Shown piece by piece: positions 30,623 to 38,565 of a stretch of 42,515 nucleotides of DNA. Below the pieces are notes generated by a model. It was not told the DNA's origin. It worked only from the letters and a program-made list of their open reading frames with translations, and made no database searches. This stretch comes from Oceanospirillaceae bacterium (lineage in GTDB: Bacteria; Pseudomonadota; Gammaproteobacteria; Pseudomonadales; Oceanobacteraceae): assembly GCA_002706025.1 (NCBI GenBank), contig PAJK01000083.1:11409-53923 (forward strand), read 5' to 3'. Position 1 is the stretch's first letter. Every line of letters starts with the position of its first letter. Both the position numbers and the translations under genes were made by a program.

Positions 30623-31555
30623 ATGGCGACCGGCCAGCATCAGGCATCTCAGGGATTATTGCTGTTTCAGCTGAATGAGCGGCAATCCTTCGGTATTGGC
30701 ACACTGAAAGTTAAAGAGATTGTCCCTTTTCAGCCACTTACTGCTTTCCCTCAGTCCCACGCGGTCGTGCTGGGTGCTGCGCATATCCGTGGCGAAACCA
30801 TCCCGGTTATCGACCTTGCCGCTGCAGTGGGCTATCGCCCGCAGCCAAAAGACATCCTTAAAGATTGTTTTGTGATTGTTACAGACTGCCAGCGTCAGCG
30901 GGTCGGCTTTCTGGTGCGTAAAATTGACCGCATTATCGACTACAGCTGGCGTAATATTTCACCGCCACCAAAAGGTGCCGGGCGCAGCATATACGCCACC
31001 GGCGTGATATCTCATGGCGATTCACTGATTCAGTTACTGGATATTGAAATGGTGCTGTCGCATATTTTTCCGGTGGCGGAAGATGAACTGCATGCACAGA
31101 TTACCGCCACCGAGCAGGGACTGCTGCGCAGTCATCCGATCCTGCTGGTGGACGATTCCAGTGTCGCCCGTCGTCAGCTGGCAGAAGCACTGAATTATGT
31201 GAACGTGCCGTTTGATGTCTGCGGTGATGGCAGCGAGGCGCTGGCGATGATGCAACGCGCGGCAGAATCTGGTGAACCCTACGATATTCTGGTCAGTGAT
31301 ATTGAAATGCCGGGTCTGGATGGTTATGAACTGGCCTTCGAAGTGCGTAATAACCCACGCCTTGCCGGCATGTATTTAATTCTGCACACCTCACTGTCGA
31401 GTGAGATCAGTGTTGATCGAGCGCATCAGGTCGGGGCCAATGAAGCTCTGACCAAGTTCGATGCCAATGAGCTGATCCGCGCTATGTTGCGTGGCGCCGA
31501 ACATGTGGAAAACGGCGACGTGGTGCCAGGCGTCGCCAGCCGGTTGCAGGTGTGA
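30623..31555 (+). CDS. cheV: Chemotaxis coupling protein CheV (CheW domain plus receiver domain)
   Basis: A 310-residue soluble protein. Residues about 10-155 form a CheW-like domain (KVKEIVPFQPLT, AHIRGETIPVIDL, LDIEMVLSHI), which couples chemoreceptors to the CheA kinase. Residues about 172-295 form a response-regulator receiver domain with VDDSSVARR, the phosphoacceptor D226 (LVSDIEMPGLDGYEL), a conserved Thr (LHTSLSSE) and Lys (LTKFD). CheV tunes or adapts the receptor signal when phosphorylated by CheA. I chose ATG 30623, preceded by CGGAG at six bases; the frame is open to 30530, but the extra 31 residues match nothing. It is a lone gene here, with no other chemotaxis genes nearby. Its last codons lie in a 23-bp tandem duplication. 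Confidence 0.93.
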   Translation: MATGQHQASQGLLLFQLNERQSFGIGTLKVKEIVPFQPLTAFPQSHAVVLGAAHIRGETIPVIDLAAAVGYRPQPKDILKDCFVIVTDCQRQRVGFLVRKIDRIIDYSWRNISPPPKGAGRSIYATGVISHGDSLIQLLDIEMVLSHIFPVAEDELHAQITATEQGLLRSHPILLVDDSSVARRQLAEALNYVNVPFDVCGDGSEALAMMQRAAESGEPYDILVSDIEMPGLDGYELAFEVRNNPRLAGMYLILHTSLSSEISVDRAHQVGANEALTKFDANELIRAMLRGAEHVENGDVVPGVASRLQV

Positions 31556-31580
31556 GAGCCAGCCGGTTGCAGGTTTGAGA
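31535..31580. repeat. 23-bp tandem duplication across the cheV stop codon
   Basis: Copy one (31535-31557) and copy two (31558-31580) are identical except for one base (G31552 versus T31575). Copy one holds the last cheV codons and its TGA; copy two is noncoding. The duplication overlaps a possible hairpin, AGAGCAG/CTGCTCT (31578-31604), between convergent cheV and radA. Confidence 0.85.
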
Positions 31581-31607
31581 GCAGATGCCCCCGCAACCTG
31601 CTCTGCT

Positions 31608-32978
31608 TCAGATACTCTCCAGCGCCTGCTGCAGTTTATCCACTCCGATGATTTTCATGCCCGGAATTTCCTGACGTGGCATATTCGCCTTCGGCACGAT
31701 GGCGCGGGTAAAGCCGTGTTTAGCCGCTTCTTTAATACGCTCCTGACCAGACGGTACCGGGCGGATTTCACCGGACAGACCAACTTCACCGAAGACGATT
31801 AATTCTTTCGGTAATGGCTGATCGCGGAAGCTGGACAGCGCCGCCAGTAACAGCGCCAGATCTGCGGATGTCTCGTTTACTTTCACCCCGCCAACGACGT
31901 TGATATACACATCCTGGTCACCGAGATGAATGCCACCATGGCGGTGCAATGCCGCTAACAGCAGATTCATACGGTTCTGATCCAGCCCCACAGCCACGCG
32001 TTTCGGATGGCCGAAATGGCTGTCATCGACCAGTGCCTGAATTTCGACCAGCAGGGGGCGCGTGCCTTCCCAGATCACCATCACCACACTGCCGGCGGCG
32101 GGCTCTTCGCTGCGGCTTAAGAATATCGAGCTGGGATTTTTTACTTCTTTCAGGCCAGTGTCGATCATGGCGAAAACGCCTAATTCATTAATGGCGCCGA
32201 AACGGTTTTTGATGCCGCGCAGGGTGCGGAAGCGGCTGTCGCCATCGCCTTCCAGCATGATGGAGCAGTCGATCATATGCTCCAGCACTTTCGGCCCGGC
32301 GAGGGTGCCGTCTTTGGTGACGTGGCCAACCAGTAACAGAATGGTGCCGGTCTGTTTGGCAAAACGGGTGAGGGCAGCGGCGCTCTCCCGTACCTGTGAC
32401 ACACTGCCGGGCGCAGATTCAATGCCATCAACGTGCATCACCTGAATGGAGTCGATCACTACCACCTTAGGTTTGTGTTTCTGCAGCGTCTGAATCAGAC
32501 GATCAACACTGGTCTCACTGAGCATATTCAGCTGGTCGGTGGGCAGTCCCAGACGCTTGGCGCGCATGGCCACCTGTTGCAGGCTTTCTTCGCCAGTGAC
32601 GTACAGGGCTGGCATCTGTGCTGCCAGTGTACACATGGTCTGCAGCAGAAGTGTGGACTTACCAGCCCCCGGATGACCGCCGATCAGAATGGCGGAACCG
32701 GGTACCAGGCCGCCGCCCAATACACGGTCGAATTCCTGCATACCACTGCCTACCCGCGGCACTTCGGCCAGATCCACGTCGGCCAGACGCTGAATGCCCT
32801 GATCACCGGCAGCTCCGGCATAGCCTGCGTAGCTGGCATCACGGGATGGCGTTTTGGATGACGATACAACGAATTCCTGCAGCGTGTTCCAGGCGCCGCA
32901 ATCGTTGCACTGGCCCTGCCATTTTGCGTGTTCAGAACCACAGTCACTGCAGACGTAGGCGGTTTTCTTTTTTGCCAT
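31608..32978 (-). CDS. radA: DNA repair protein RadA
   Basis: A 456-residue RecA-like ATPase and helicase that promotes branch migration of recombination intermediates. An N-terminal zinc finger uses C10, C13, C24 and C27; Walker A is GHPGAGKST (101-109); the RadA-specific KNRFG motif is at 257-261; the C-terminal Lon-protease-like domain is intact (NVVGGVKVNETSADLALLLA). I chose the start MAKKKTAYVC at 32978, giving the normal family length; the frame extends 27 residues upstream without similarity. It is convergent with cheV, and divergent from metY. Confidence 0.96.
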   Translation of the reverse strand: MAKKKTAYVCSDCGSEHAKWQGQCNDCGAWNTLQEFVVSSSKTPSRDASYAGYAGAAGDQGIQRLADVDLAEVPRVGSGMQEFDRVLGGGLVPGSAILIGGHPGAGKSTLLLQTMCTLAAQMPALYVTGEESLQQVAMRAKRLGLPTDQLNMLSETSVDRLIQTLQKHKPKVVVIDSIQVMHVDGIESAPGSVSQVRESAAALTRFAKQTGTILLLVGHVTKDGTLAGPKVLEHMIDCSIMLEGDGDSRFRTLRGIKNRFGAINELGVFAMIDTGLKEVKNPSSIFLSRSEEPAAGSVVMVIWEGTRPLLVEIQALVDDSHFGHPKRVAVGLDQNRMNLLLAALHRHGGIHLGDQDVYINVVGGVKVNETSADLALLLAALSSFRDQPLPKELIVFGEVGLSGEIRPVPSGQERIKEAAKHGFTRAIVPKANMPRQEIPGMKIIGVDKLQQALESI

Positions 32979-33189
32979 TTTGGCTCCGGGCGGAAATAAA
33001 AAGTATTGGCGCGAGTTTACGGCGGGGGCAGGTGAATGCAAGTCAGCCGGCAAAGCCACTCTGTGATAAATGTTGTTACTGCTTAAGCACTACTACTTAA
33101 CGGGCGGCGCTCTTGTTAGACTGCGGCTGCGCCAATGCAGACAATAACAGGCCGATACCAACCGGCTGACAGCAGAAGGAAGGAACCCC

Positions 33190-34464
33190 ATGAAATTAGA
33201 AACCCAGGCGATCCATGCCGGCTTCAGCGAAGACCCGACCACCCGCGCCGTCGCGGTGCCCATTTATCAGACGACGTCTTACAGTTTCCGCGATACCCAG
33301 CACGGCGCCGATCTGTTTGATCTGAAAGAACCGGGCAATATTTACAGCCGTATTATGAACCCGACCAATGCGGTGCTGGAGGAGCGCCTGGCGGCCATGG
33401 AAGGTGGCATTGCTGCCTTGTGTATGGCTTCCGGGATGGCGGCGATTACTGCGGCTCTGCAAACTCTGGCCCGCGCCGGGGATAATATCGTCAGCGTCAG
33501 CCAGCTTTACGGCGGTAGCTATAACCTGTTTGCCCACACCTTTCCGCAGCAGGGCATCGAAGTGCGCATGGCATCCGGTGATGATGTGGCCGCGCTGGAA
33601 GCCTTAATCGACGATAACACCCGGGCATTGTTCTGCGAGTCTATCGGCAACCCGGCGGGCAATGTGGTGGATATTAAAGCGCTGGCGGATATGGCGCATA
33701 AGCACGGCGTCCCCGTGGTTGTGGATAACACAGTGGGAACGCCTTTCCTGTGCCGGCCATTTGAATTTGGCGCCGACATCGTGGTGCATTCGCTGACCAA
33801 ATACATCGGTGGCCATGGCACCACGTTAGGTGGCGCCATTGTCGATTCCGGTAAATTCCCGTGGAAAGATAATCCGCGCTTTAAACAGTTTAATGAGCCG
33901 GATCCGTCCTATCATGGCGTGGTTTACACGGAAGCCATGGGCCCGGCGGCGTTTATTGCCCGCGCCAGGGTAGTACCGCTGCGTAATATGGGGGCAGCGC
34001 TGTCGCCGATGAATGCTTTTATGCTGTTGCAGGGACTGGAAACACTGGCACTGCGTATGGAACGCCATGTCGAAAATGCTCAGAAAGTTGCGGAATATCT
34101 GCAGGCTCATGAGCAGGTAAACTGGGTGAACTACGCCGGATTAAAAGATAACCGTTACTACGATGTTGCACAGCGTATGTTAGGCGGTAAGCCGTCGGCG
34201 ATTTTAAGTTTCGGTATCAAAGGCGGTGCCGCTGCCGGGGCAAAATTTATTGATGCTCTGCAGATGATCAAACGTCTGGTGAATATTGGTGATGCGAAAA
34301 GTCTCGCCTGTCATCCGGCCACCACCACGTACCGTCAGCTGAATGAAAAAGAACTGGCGTCGGCTGGTGTCAGCAGTGATCTGGTGCGTTTGTCCATCGG
34401 CATTGAACACATCGACGATATTATTGCGGATATCGCTCAGGCTCTGGCGGCAGCGAATAACTGA
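33190..34464 (+). CDS. metY: O-acetylhomoserine sulfhydrylase (PLP-dependent)
   Basis: A 424-residue enzyme of the Cys/Met metabolism PLP family. It would make homocysteine from O-acetylhomoserine and sulfide, giving a direct sulfhydrylation route to methionine. Family marks are the N-terminus KLETQAIHAGF, YSRIMNPTNAVLEERLA, ALCMASGMAAI, VVVDNTVGTPFLCRP and the PLP lysine K204 in HSLTKYIGGHGTT. The roughly 425-residue length and extra insert (GKFPWKDNPRF) point to the MetY type rather than the shorter MetB/MetZ type. A purine-rich AAGGAAGGAA site precedes the ATG. I saw no recognisable SAM riboswitch in the 211-base upstream gap. Confidence 0.9.
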   Translation: MKLETQAIHAGFSEDPTTRAVAVPIYQTTSYSFRDTQHGADLFDLKEPGNIYSRIMNPTNAVLEERLAAMEGGIAALCMASGMAAITAALQTLARAGDNIVSVSQLYGGSYNLFAHTFPQQGIEVRMASGDDVAALEALIDDNTRALFCESIGNPAGNVVDIKALADMAHKHGVPVVVDNTVGTPFLCRPFEFGADIVVHSLTKYIGGHGTTLGGAIVDSGKFPWKDNPRFKQFNEPDPSYHGVVYTEAMGPAAFIARARVVPLRNMGAALSPMNAFMLLQGLETLALRMERHVENAQKVAEYLQAHEQVNWVNYAGLKDNRYYDVAQRMLGGKPSAILSFGIKGGAAAGAKFIDALQMIKRLVNIGDAKSLACHPATTTYRQLNEKELASAGVSSDLVRLSIGIEHIDDIIADIAQALAAANN

Positions 34465-34482
34465 TCCGGCCTGACCTGCAGG

Positions 34483-34545
34483 CTGTCCGTCGTCTGTAGC
34501 CCGCTTTTGCCGGGTTATGTAAAGACGGCGGACGGTCTGTCATTT
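34483..34545 (+). terminator. Strong stem-loop after metY, probable terminator
   Basis: Bases 34483-34495 pair with 34523-34535 over 13 bp, including two G-T pairs; the loop contains a small inner CCCG/CGGG stem. The right arm is followed by TCTGTCATTTT. The structure starts 19 bases past the metY stop. Confidence 0.6.
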
Positions 34546-34565
34546 TCCCTCTGCTGCGATACTAT
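34537..34565 (+). promoter_or_regulatory. Possible promoter of the membrane-protein triplet
   Basis: CTGTCA (34537-34542) and TACTAT (34560-34565) are 17 bases apart, 33 bases before the first gene. It overlaps the tail of the metY terminator, so termination and initiation are back to back. Moderate consensus match. Confidence 0.35.
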
Positions 34566-34597
34566 AGAGCCCAATTTTTCCCGCAGCTGAGATCCTT

Positions 34598-35269
34598 ATG
34601 TCGTTCGGCCAACTGATTGCATTAGCCAGTTTTATTCTCTCCATGGGCACCATCGCAGTGACCTACTGGGTCGGTACCTCTGCCGGAACCGCAGAACTCT
34701 GTAATCCTTTTATCGATGGCTGCACCGACATTACCCACACTGGTATGAAAGGCGACGGCGGTTTTATCTTCCGTGGCGGCATGATCGCGGCCTGCGTGTT
34801 TTTCATTATCTGGTGGCAGGTGATGCGTGTCTGGCTGAGTGGCACCAACATTAACAGCAACCGTATCGCGCTGAATGTTATGCATTTCTTCGGTGTCGTG
34901 GCGGCGCTGGGTCTGCTGGTCGGTACCGCGGTATTGTTGCCGGAAAAAGATTCTACCCGCTGGGGCGTGCATGTACGTGGCGCAAACCTGTTTTTTCAGG
35001 GCATGCTGATTGCGCTGACGATGAATTACATTCTGATTTTACGCGCATTTAAACGCGGCCTGCCGGTGCCCTCCATCCGCTTTAAAACCCTGATCATTGC
35101 CATCCTGTGGATTATGACGGTGGGCTTTGCCGGTGTTACCGTCGGCGTTGAAATGAGTCACGGTAAACGCATTATCGAATGGTGGGCGACGCTGTTTATC
35201 GGCATTTATTTCCTTACCTCTTTCTGGGACTGGAAACATATCCGTCTGGTCAATCAACAGCAGTACTGA
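34598..35269 (+). CDS. Multi-spanning membrane protein, copy 1 of a paralogous triplet (possible Frag1/DRAM/Sfk1 relative)
   Basis: I do not recognise a characterised homologue. The 223-residue protein has five to six predicted helices: about 8-27, 60-80, 92-115, 128-148, 162-182 and 195-212. After helix one comes a short loop with C35, P37, G41, C42, I45-T46 and T48-G49, then F58-R59 and W72-W73 at the next helix. A LLPEKD segment near 118 and a C-terminal EWW...DWKHIRL block complete the pattern. All these positions recur in the next two genes. The short Cys/Pro/Gly loop followed by a helix beginning FR resembles the Frag1/DRAM/Sfk1 superfamily, but this is only a resemblance. First gene of a three-gene cluster; next gene after 58 bases. 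Confidence 0.6.
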   Translation: MSFGQLIALASFILSMGTIAVTYWVGTSAGTAELCNPFIDGCTDITHTGMKGDGGFIFRGGMIAACVFFIIWWQVMRVWLSGTNINSNRIALNVMHFFGVVAALGLLVGTAVLLPEKDSTRWGVHVRGANLFFQGMLIALTMNYILILRAFKRGLPVPSIRFKTLIIAILWIMTVGFAGVTVGVEMSHGKRIIEWWATLFIGIYFLTSFWDWKHIRLVNQQQY

Positions 35270-35327
35270 TTTAAGCCGGCCAGCAAACCTGCTGGCCAAT
35301 ACTCCGTTATCACACAGGGAATGATGC

Positions 35328-36050
35328 ATGACTGTGCCGCAGCGAATTGCTCTTCTGGCCGTTGTTTTACCCTTTTTGACCATAGGAAGCACTTACGGTC
35401 TGTCCGTTGCAGGCGGTCATGTGCCGCTGTGTATTCCATGGTTTGACGGCTGTTCCACCATTACCGCCACCGGGGTTTATTATCCGGCGGCGTACGTGTT
35501 CCGCGCCGGACTGATCAGTACTGCCGTGATCGCTATCCTCTGGTGGTACTGCGTTCGTGCCTGGCTGGAAAGTGTCGGCCATCCGCAACATCACCCCTGG
35601 GTACACCGGCTGGTGGCATTCGCTACCGTGGCCAGCATTCTGCTGGTGGCTTCCATTGCCGTGTTAGGCGAGCACATGGTGCCGTCGCGTGATCATAAAT
35701 TCCTGTGGCGCTTCCACACCATTACCGCTGTGCTGTTTTTTCTCACCACGGCGATCTGCCAGATTGTGATGACATGGCGTATGCGCCAGCTGCAGCAGGA
35801 GCTGAATATTAAATTCAGTGGCATCGTGTTTAAGCAGGTTCTGGCTGTGCTGCAGCTGCTGCTGATTCTGTGGCTGGCGGTGATTATGATCTTCGATCTG
35901 AATACGGATGGTCCGATTGAAATTGCCGAATGGTGGCTGGCGTCCCTGAGTTCACTGTATTTCGGGACTACATGGCGTGACTGGAAGGAATTCCGCCTGA
36001 CCCGCCGCGAGAAAGGCGACGGCATTCATGCACAGGAGGCCAGCGTATGA
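35328..36050 (+). CDS. Multi-spanning membrane protein, copy 2 of the triplet
   Basis: A 240-residue paralogue of its neighbours. It aligns without gaps over the first 80 residues: C35, P37, D40-G41-C42, I45-T46, T48-G49, F58-R59 and W72-W73-Y74. Helices lie near 8-27, 60-80, 92-113, 125-145, 165-187 and 197-215. The C-terminus has AEWW and RDWKEFRL, then a 16-residue charged tail (EKGDGIHAQEASV) absent from copies 1 and 3. It shares the N-terminal MT.PQRIA sequence with copy 3, to which it seems closest. Its stop overlaps the start of copy 3 (ATGA), suggesting coupled translation. Function unknown; a membrane role in lipid or envelope handling is a guess. Confidence 0.6.
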   Translation: MTVPQRIALLAVVLPFLTIGSTYGLSVAGGHVPLCIPWFDGCSTITATGVYYPAAYVFRAGLISTAVIAILWWYCVRAWLESVGHPQHHPWVHRLVAFATVASILLVASIAVLGEHMVPSRDHKFLWRFHTITAVLFFLTTAICQIVMTWRMRQLQQELNIKFSGIVFKQVLAVLQLLLILWLAVIMIFDLNTDGPIEIAEWWLASLSSLYFGTTWRDWKEFRLTRREKGDGIHAQEASV

Positions 36051-36715
36051 CTTTGCCACAGCGCATTGCGCACACCAGCTTCTGGTTATCCCATGGCAGT
36101 TTCTGGCTGACGCTGGTGATGGGTATGTATTTGGGGACAACGGACATTTGCGTACCGTATCTCACCGGCTGTACCAGCATCACCGCGACCGGTATTCCGG
36201 ATCCTCAGGCCTTCGTGTTCCGTGGCGGGCTGATTTCTGCCTGCGTACTGTTTGCTGTGTGGTGGTATTGCATGCAGTCCTGGCTGATTGAAATTGCACC
36301 GGAGCGTCCGATCTGGACGGTGCGCTACATGGTCACTGCCGGAGTGATCAGCTCGGTCTGTCTGATTATCGCCACTGCGGTGCTGCGTCCGGACAAAGAC
36401 CATTTACCATGGACCCTGCATACCGTTTTTGCCGCGTTGTTTTTCCTGATTTCTTTATTGGTGCAGACCCGTGTGACTTACTGGCTGAAACACCTGAAAA
36501 AGCGTGGTGTGGATATCGGCAGCAGCCTCAAACAGAAGTTTGCACTGATTTATGCTCAGTGGTTTTTCCTCGGTGTGATGATCGTTCTGCAGGTAGTGGA
36601 TTCGGATGATCGTTGGAAGAGCGTGGTGGAGTGGTGGATGGCTTTGCTGATCGGCCTGTATTACCTGAGCAGTGCTCAGGACTGGAAGCATTTCCGCCTG
36701 ACAGAAACGGATTAA
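36047..36715 (+). CDS. Multi-spanning membrane protein, copy 3 of the triplet
   Basis: A 222-residue paralogue, with C35, P37, G41-C42, I45-T46, T48-G49, F58-R59 and W72-W73-Y74 at exactly the same positions as copies 1 and 2. The LRPDKD segment near 117 corresponds to LLPEKD of copy 1, and the C-terminus has VEWW and QDWKHFRL. Five to six helices are predicted. It starts within the last codon of copy 2, so the two are almost certainly co-translated. A long stem-loop follows. No function is recognised. Confidence 0.6.
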   Translation: MTLPQRIAHTSFWLSHGSFWLTLVMGMYLGTTDICVPYLTGCTSITATGIPDPQAFVFRGGLISACVLFAVWWYCMQSWLIEIAPERPIWTVRYMVTAGVISSVCLIIATAVLRPDKDHLPWTLHTVFAALFFLISLLVQTRVTYWLKHLKKRGVDIGSSLKQKFALIYAQWFFLGVMIVLQVVDSDDRWKSVVEWWMALLIGLYYLSSAQDWKHFRLTETD

Positions 36716-36721
36716 AGATGC

Positions 36722-36780
36722 AGCAAAATAACGCAATAACCCGGATGAAACTGATCCGGGTCATTCTGGCGTAATTTGCT
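36722..36780. terminator. Long imperfect stem-loop after the membrane-protein triplet
   Basis: The core is ACCCGGAT/ATCCGGGT (36739-36746 with 36754-36761) with a 7-base loop. Outer pairs ACGC/GCGT (36731-36734 with 36769-36772) and AGCAAA/TTTGCT (36722-36727 with 36775-36780) extend it to 59 bases. It begins seven bases after the stop codon. There is no long T-run, so it may be a terminator or an mRNA-stabilising 3' structure. Confidence 0.5.
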
Positions 36781-36841
36781 GGTCGCTATTTCAGTGGCAC
36801 AGGCATAGTCTGAATTTACCCAATAAAAAAGGATTCAGACG

Positions 36842-37090
36842 ATGCCGATTTCTTCAGAACTGATGAGCGAAATGACGTTACTGGCGCAGTTCGATCTGCA
36901 CAGCATGCAGAAAGGGATTAAGGTGCATAACGACGCCAGTCCGGAACTGCTGGCAGCGGTAAAACGCCTGCATGAGAAAGGCCTGATTGATGATGCTGAC
37001 GGTGGTTACCTGACCAGTCTCGGTCACACCGCGGCAGAGCATCTGCAATATCTGCTGGAAATTCTGAAAAAACGCCAGAGCCCGGAATAG
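36842..37090 (+). CDS. Small conserved protein of the TIGR02647 type
   Basis: An 82-residue soluble protein. The sequence pattern (LLAQFDLHSMQKGIKVHND, then LLAAVKRLHEKGLI, GGYLTSLGHTAAEHLQ) matches my memory of the TIGR02647 family, small gammaproteobacterial proteins of unknown function. The middle looks like a winged-helix tip: a helix, RLHEKGLI, a short hairpin ending in GGYLTSLG, then another helix, so DNA binding is possible but unproven. AAAGGA lies nine bases before the ATG. Single gene, convergent with rsmE only seven bases away. Confidence 0.7.
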   Translation: MPISSELMSEMTLLAQFDLHSMQKGIKVHNDASPELLAAVKRLHEKGLIDDADGGYLTSLGHTAAEHLQYLLEILKKRQSPE

Positions 37091-37097
37091 TCTGACG

Positions 37098-37826
37098 TCA
37101 GAAATCGCCCCACTGATACTGAAACACACTCAGGGCCGTTAATGCGGCCGTTTCTGTGCGCAGAATACGCGGCCCGAGTGTCAGTCCATGAAAGCCTGCA
37201 GCAAGCACCTGTTGCACTTCTGTCTCACTGAAACCACCTTCAGGTCCAACCAGCAAAGCCAGTGTCTGCGGCTGTGTGTAATCACGCAGCGGTTTCTGAT
37301 CGTGTGGATGCAGAATAAATTTCAGATCCGCCTCCGTCTGCGCACACCAGTCATTGAATGACAGTGGCGGGTGAATGCGGGGTATGACATTCCGCCCGCT
37401 CTGTTCGCAGGCACTGACCGCTACTTTCTGCCAGTGTTCAATCTTCTTATCCAGTCGTTCACCTTTCAGGCGGACTTCACAGCGTTCACTCCACAGTGGC
37501 GTGATGTCACTGATGCCCAGCTCGGTGGCTTTCTGAATGGTGAAGTCCATGCGGTCGCCTTTCGAAACCACCTGACCGAGATGAAGCTGCAATGGCAGTG
37601 GCGCATCTTCCCGCACGACACCGGTGATATCAGCGGAAGCGGATTTCTTACCGCTGTCACTCAGGGTCGCGGCGTATTCACAGCCGTCACCATTAAACAG
37701 CCGCAGCGCGTCGCCGTCAGTCAGGCGCAGCACGCGCACCAGATGAGTCGCAGCCTGGCTGTCGAGCTCCAGACGCGATCCCGGTGTTAATGGCTGGGGG
37801 GTGTAAATTCGTGGTCCTGAACTCAT
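37098..37826 (-). CDS. rsmE: 16S rRNA (uracil-1498-N3)-methyltransferase
   Basis: A 242-residue SPOUT-class methyltransferase that methylates U1498 of 16S rRNA using S-adenosylmethionine. The N-terminal PUA-like domain begins PRIYTPQPL and includes HLVRVLRLTDGD; LHLGQVVSKGDRMDFTIQKATELG and the SERCEVRL and SACEQSGRN segments follow. The C-terminal trefoil knot carries LLVGPEGGFSETE and LGPRILRTETAALTAL, which bind the methyl donor. Near-collinear with E. coli RsmE. Convergent with the TIGR02647-like gene, with no visible terminator between. Confidence 0.95.
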   Translation of the reverse strand: MSSGPRIYTPQPLTPGSRLELDSQAATHLVRVLRLTDGDALRLFNGDGCEYAATLSDSGKKSASADITGVVREDAPLPLQLHLGQVVSKGDRMDFTIQKATELGISDITPLWSERCEVRLKGERLDKKIEHWQKVAVSACEQSGRNVIPRIHPPLSFNDWCAQTEADLKFILHPHDQKPLRDYTQPQTLALLVGPEGGFSETEVQQVLAAGFHGLTLGPRILRTETAALTALSVFQYQWGDF

Positions 37827-37977
37827 GGTACTGGCTCTGCTGCATCTGCGGTTTTCAGGTCGCTGATAATAGCAAAGCGGATTTACTGCGGCGATAGTCT
37901 GCGGCTTTTGCCGACAGGCCCTTGCAGGCCGTCAGCTTCAGGCCGCCGCGACTGAGGCAGATAAGTTGGAGGAGTCA

Positions 37978-37995
37978 GAGCCGGTTCCCCGGCTC
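37978..37995 (-). terminator. Hairpin at the end of the stator/PilZ operon
   Basis: GAGCCGG and CCGGCTC form a perfect 7-bp stem with a 4-base loop that overlaps the PilZ stop codon on the minus strand. There is no following T-run, so it is a weak terminator or a 3' stabilising structure. Confidence 0.35.
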
Positions 37996-38548
37996 AATGA
38001 TCGCGCATATGCTTCAGGGTTTTTGACTGCAACTGAAACAGATGCTGAATCAGCAGTTCCTGCTCGGATTCCTGAATGCCATCGAAATTCACCCGAACCA
38101 GAAACGGATTGTTGGTCTGCTGGGTTTTTTCTGCAGAAACGACGGTACCCGCCAGATTAAGCATGGCGTTGGAAGGTTTCAGCTGTAACTGAAACAGCAG
38201 GTGGCTGGACCCACTGAGATCAGAATCGGTATAAAACGACATACCACAGGCACTGAGGTTAACCCGTACCCGTGATTCAGTACCGGACATAGGTGCTCCA
38301 CTGCTGTCATCTTTATGGCCACTCAGCAGGTTAATCTTGCGGTTATACAGTTCCAGAATCTGCGCCAGTGACGGGTGCACGGAGCGCATCTGATGGAGCA
38401 GTGTTCCCAGTTCCTGCTCCAGTTCCCTGAGCTCGTTTTTTTCCAGTGACTGACTTTCTTTCCAGTGCTGGAACTCTTCCTGAGAAATGGCCTGGAAATC
38501 CATAACCACTTCATCATCCAGGCGGAAATAGCGGCGGCGTTCTTCCAT
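37994..38548 (-). CDS. PilZ-domain protein with a long helical insertion
   Basis: A 184-residue protein. RRRYFR at residues 4-9 matches the c-di-GMP-binding RxxxR motif, and NLSACG at 97-102 matches the second PilZ motif (D/N)xSxxG; the following strands (GMSFYTDSDL, LLFQLQL, GTVVSAEKT, FLVRVNFDGI) fit a PilZ barrel. The two motifs, normally 20-40 residues apart, are separated by about 88 residues, most of them helical and rich in Glu, Leu and Gln (about 22-75), predicting an inserted helical hairpin or coiled coil. It starts 17 bases after pomB with an AAAGGAAAAG site, so it is the third gene of the stator operon. A role as a c-di-GMP-dependent regulator of the flagellar motor, like YcgR, is an attractive inference. 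Confidence 0.8.
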   Translation of the reverse strand: MEERRRYFRLDDEVVMDFQAISQEEFQHWKESQSLEKNELRELEQELGTLLHQMRSVHPSLAQILELYNRKINLLSGHKDDSSGAPMSGTESRVRVNLSACGMSFYTDSDLSGSSHLLFQLQLKPSNAMLNLAGTVVSAEKTQQTNNPFLVRVNFDGIQESEQELLIQHLFQLQSKTLKHMRDH

Positions 38549-38565
38549 TTCTTTTCCTTTTTTTG

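Noticed and set aside
32979-33189. Possible SAM riboswitch upstream of metY
   Set aside because: I found only short palindromes such as GCTTAAGC and no arrangement of helices matching a SAM riboswitch class I know.
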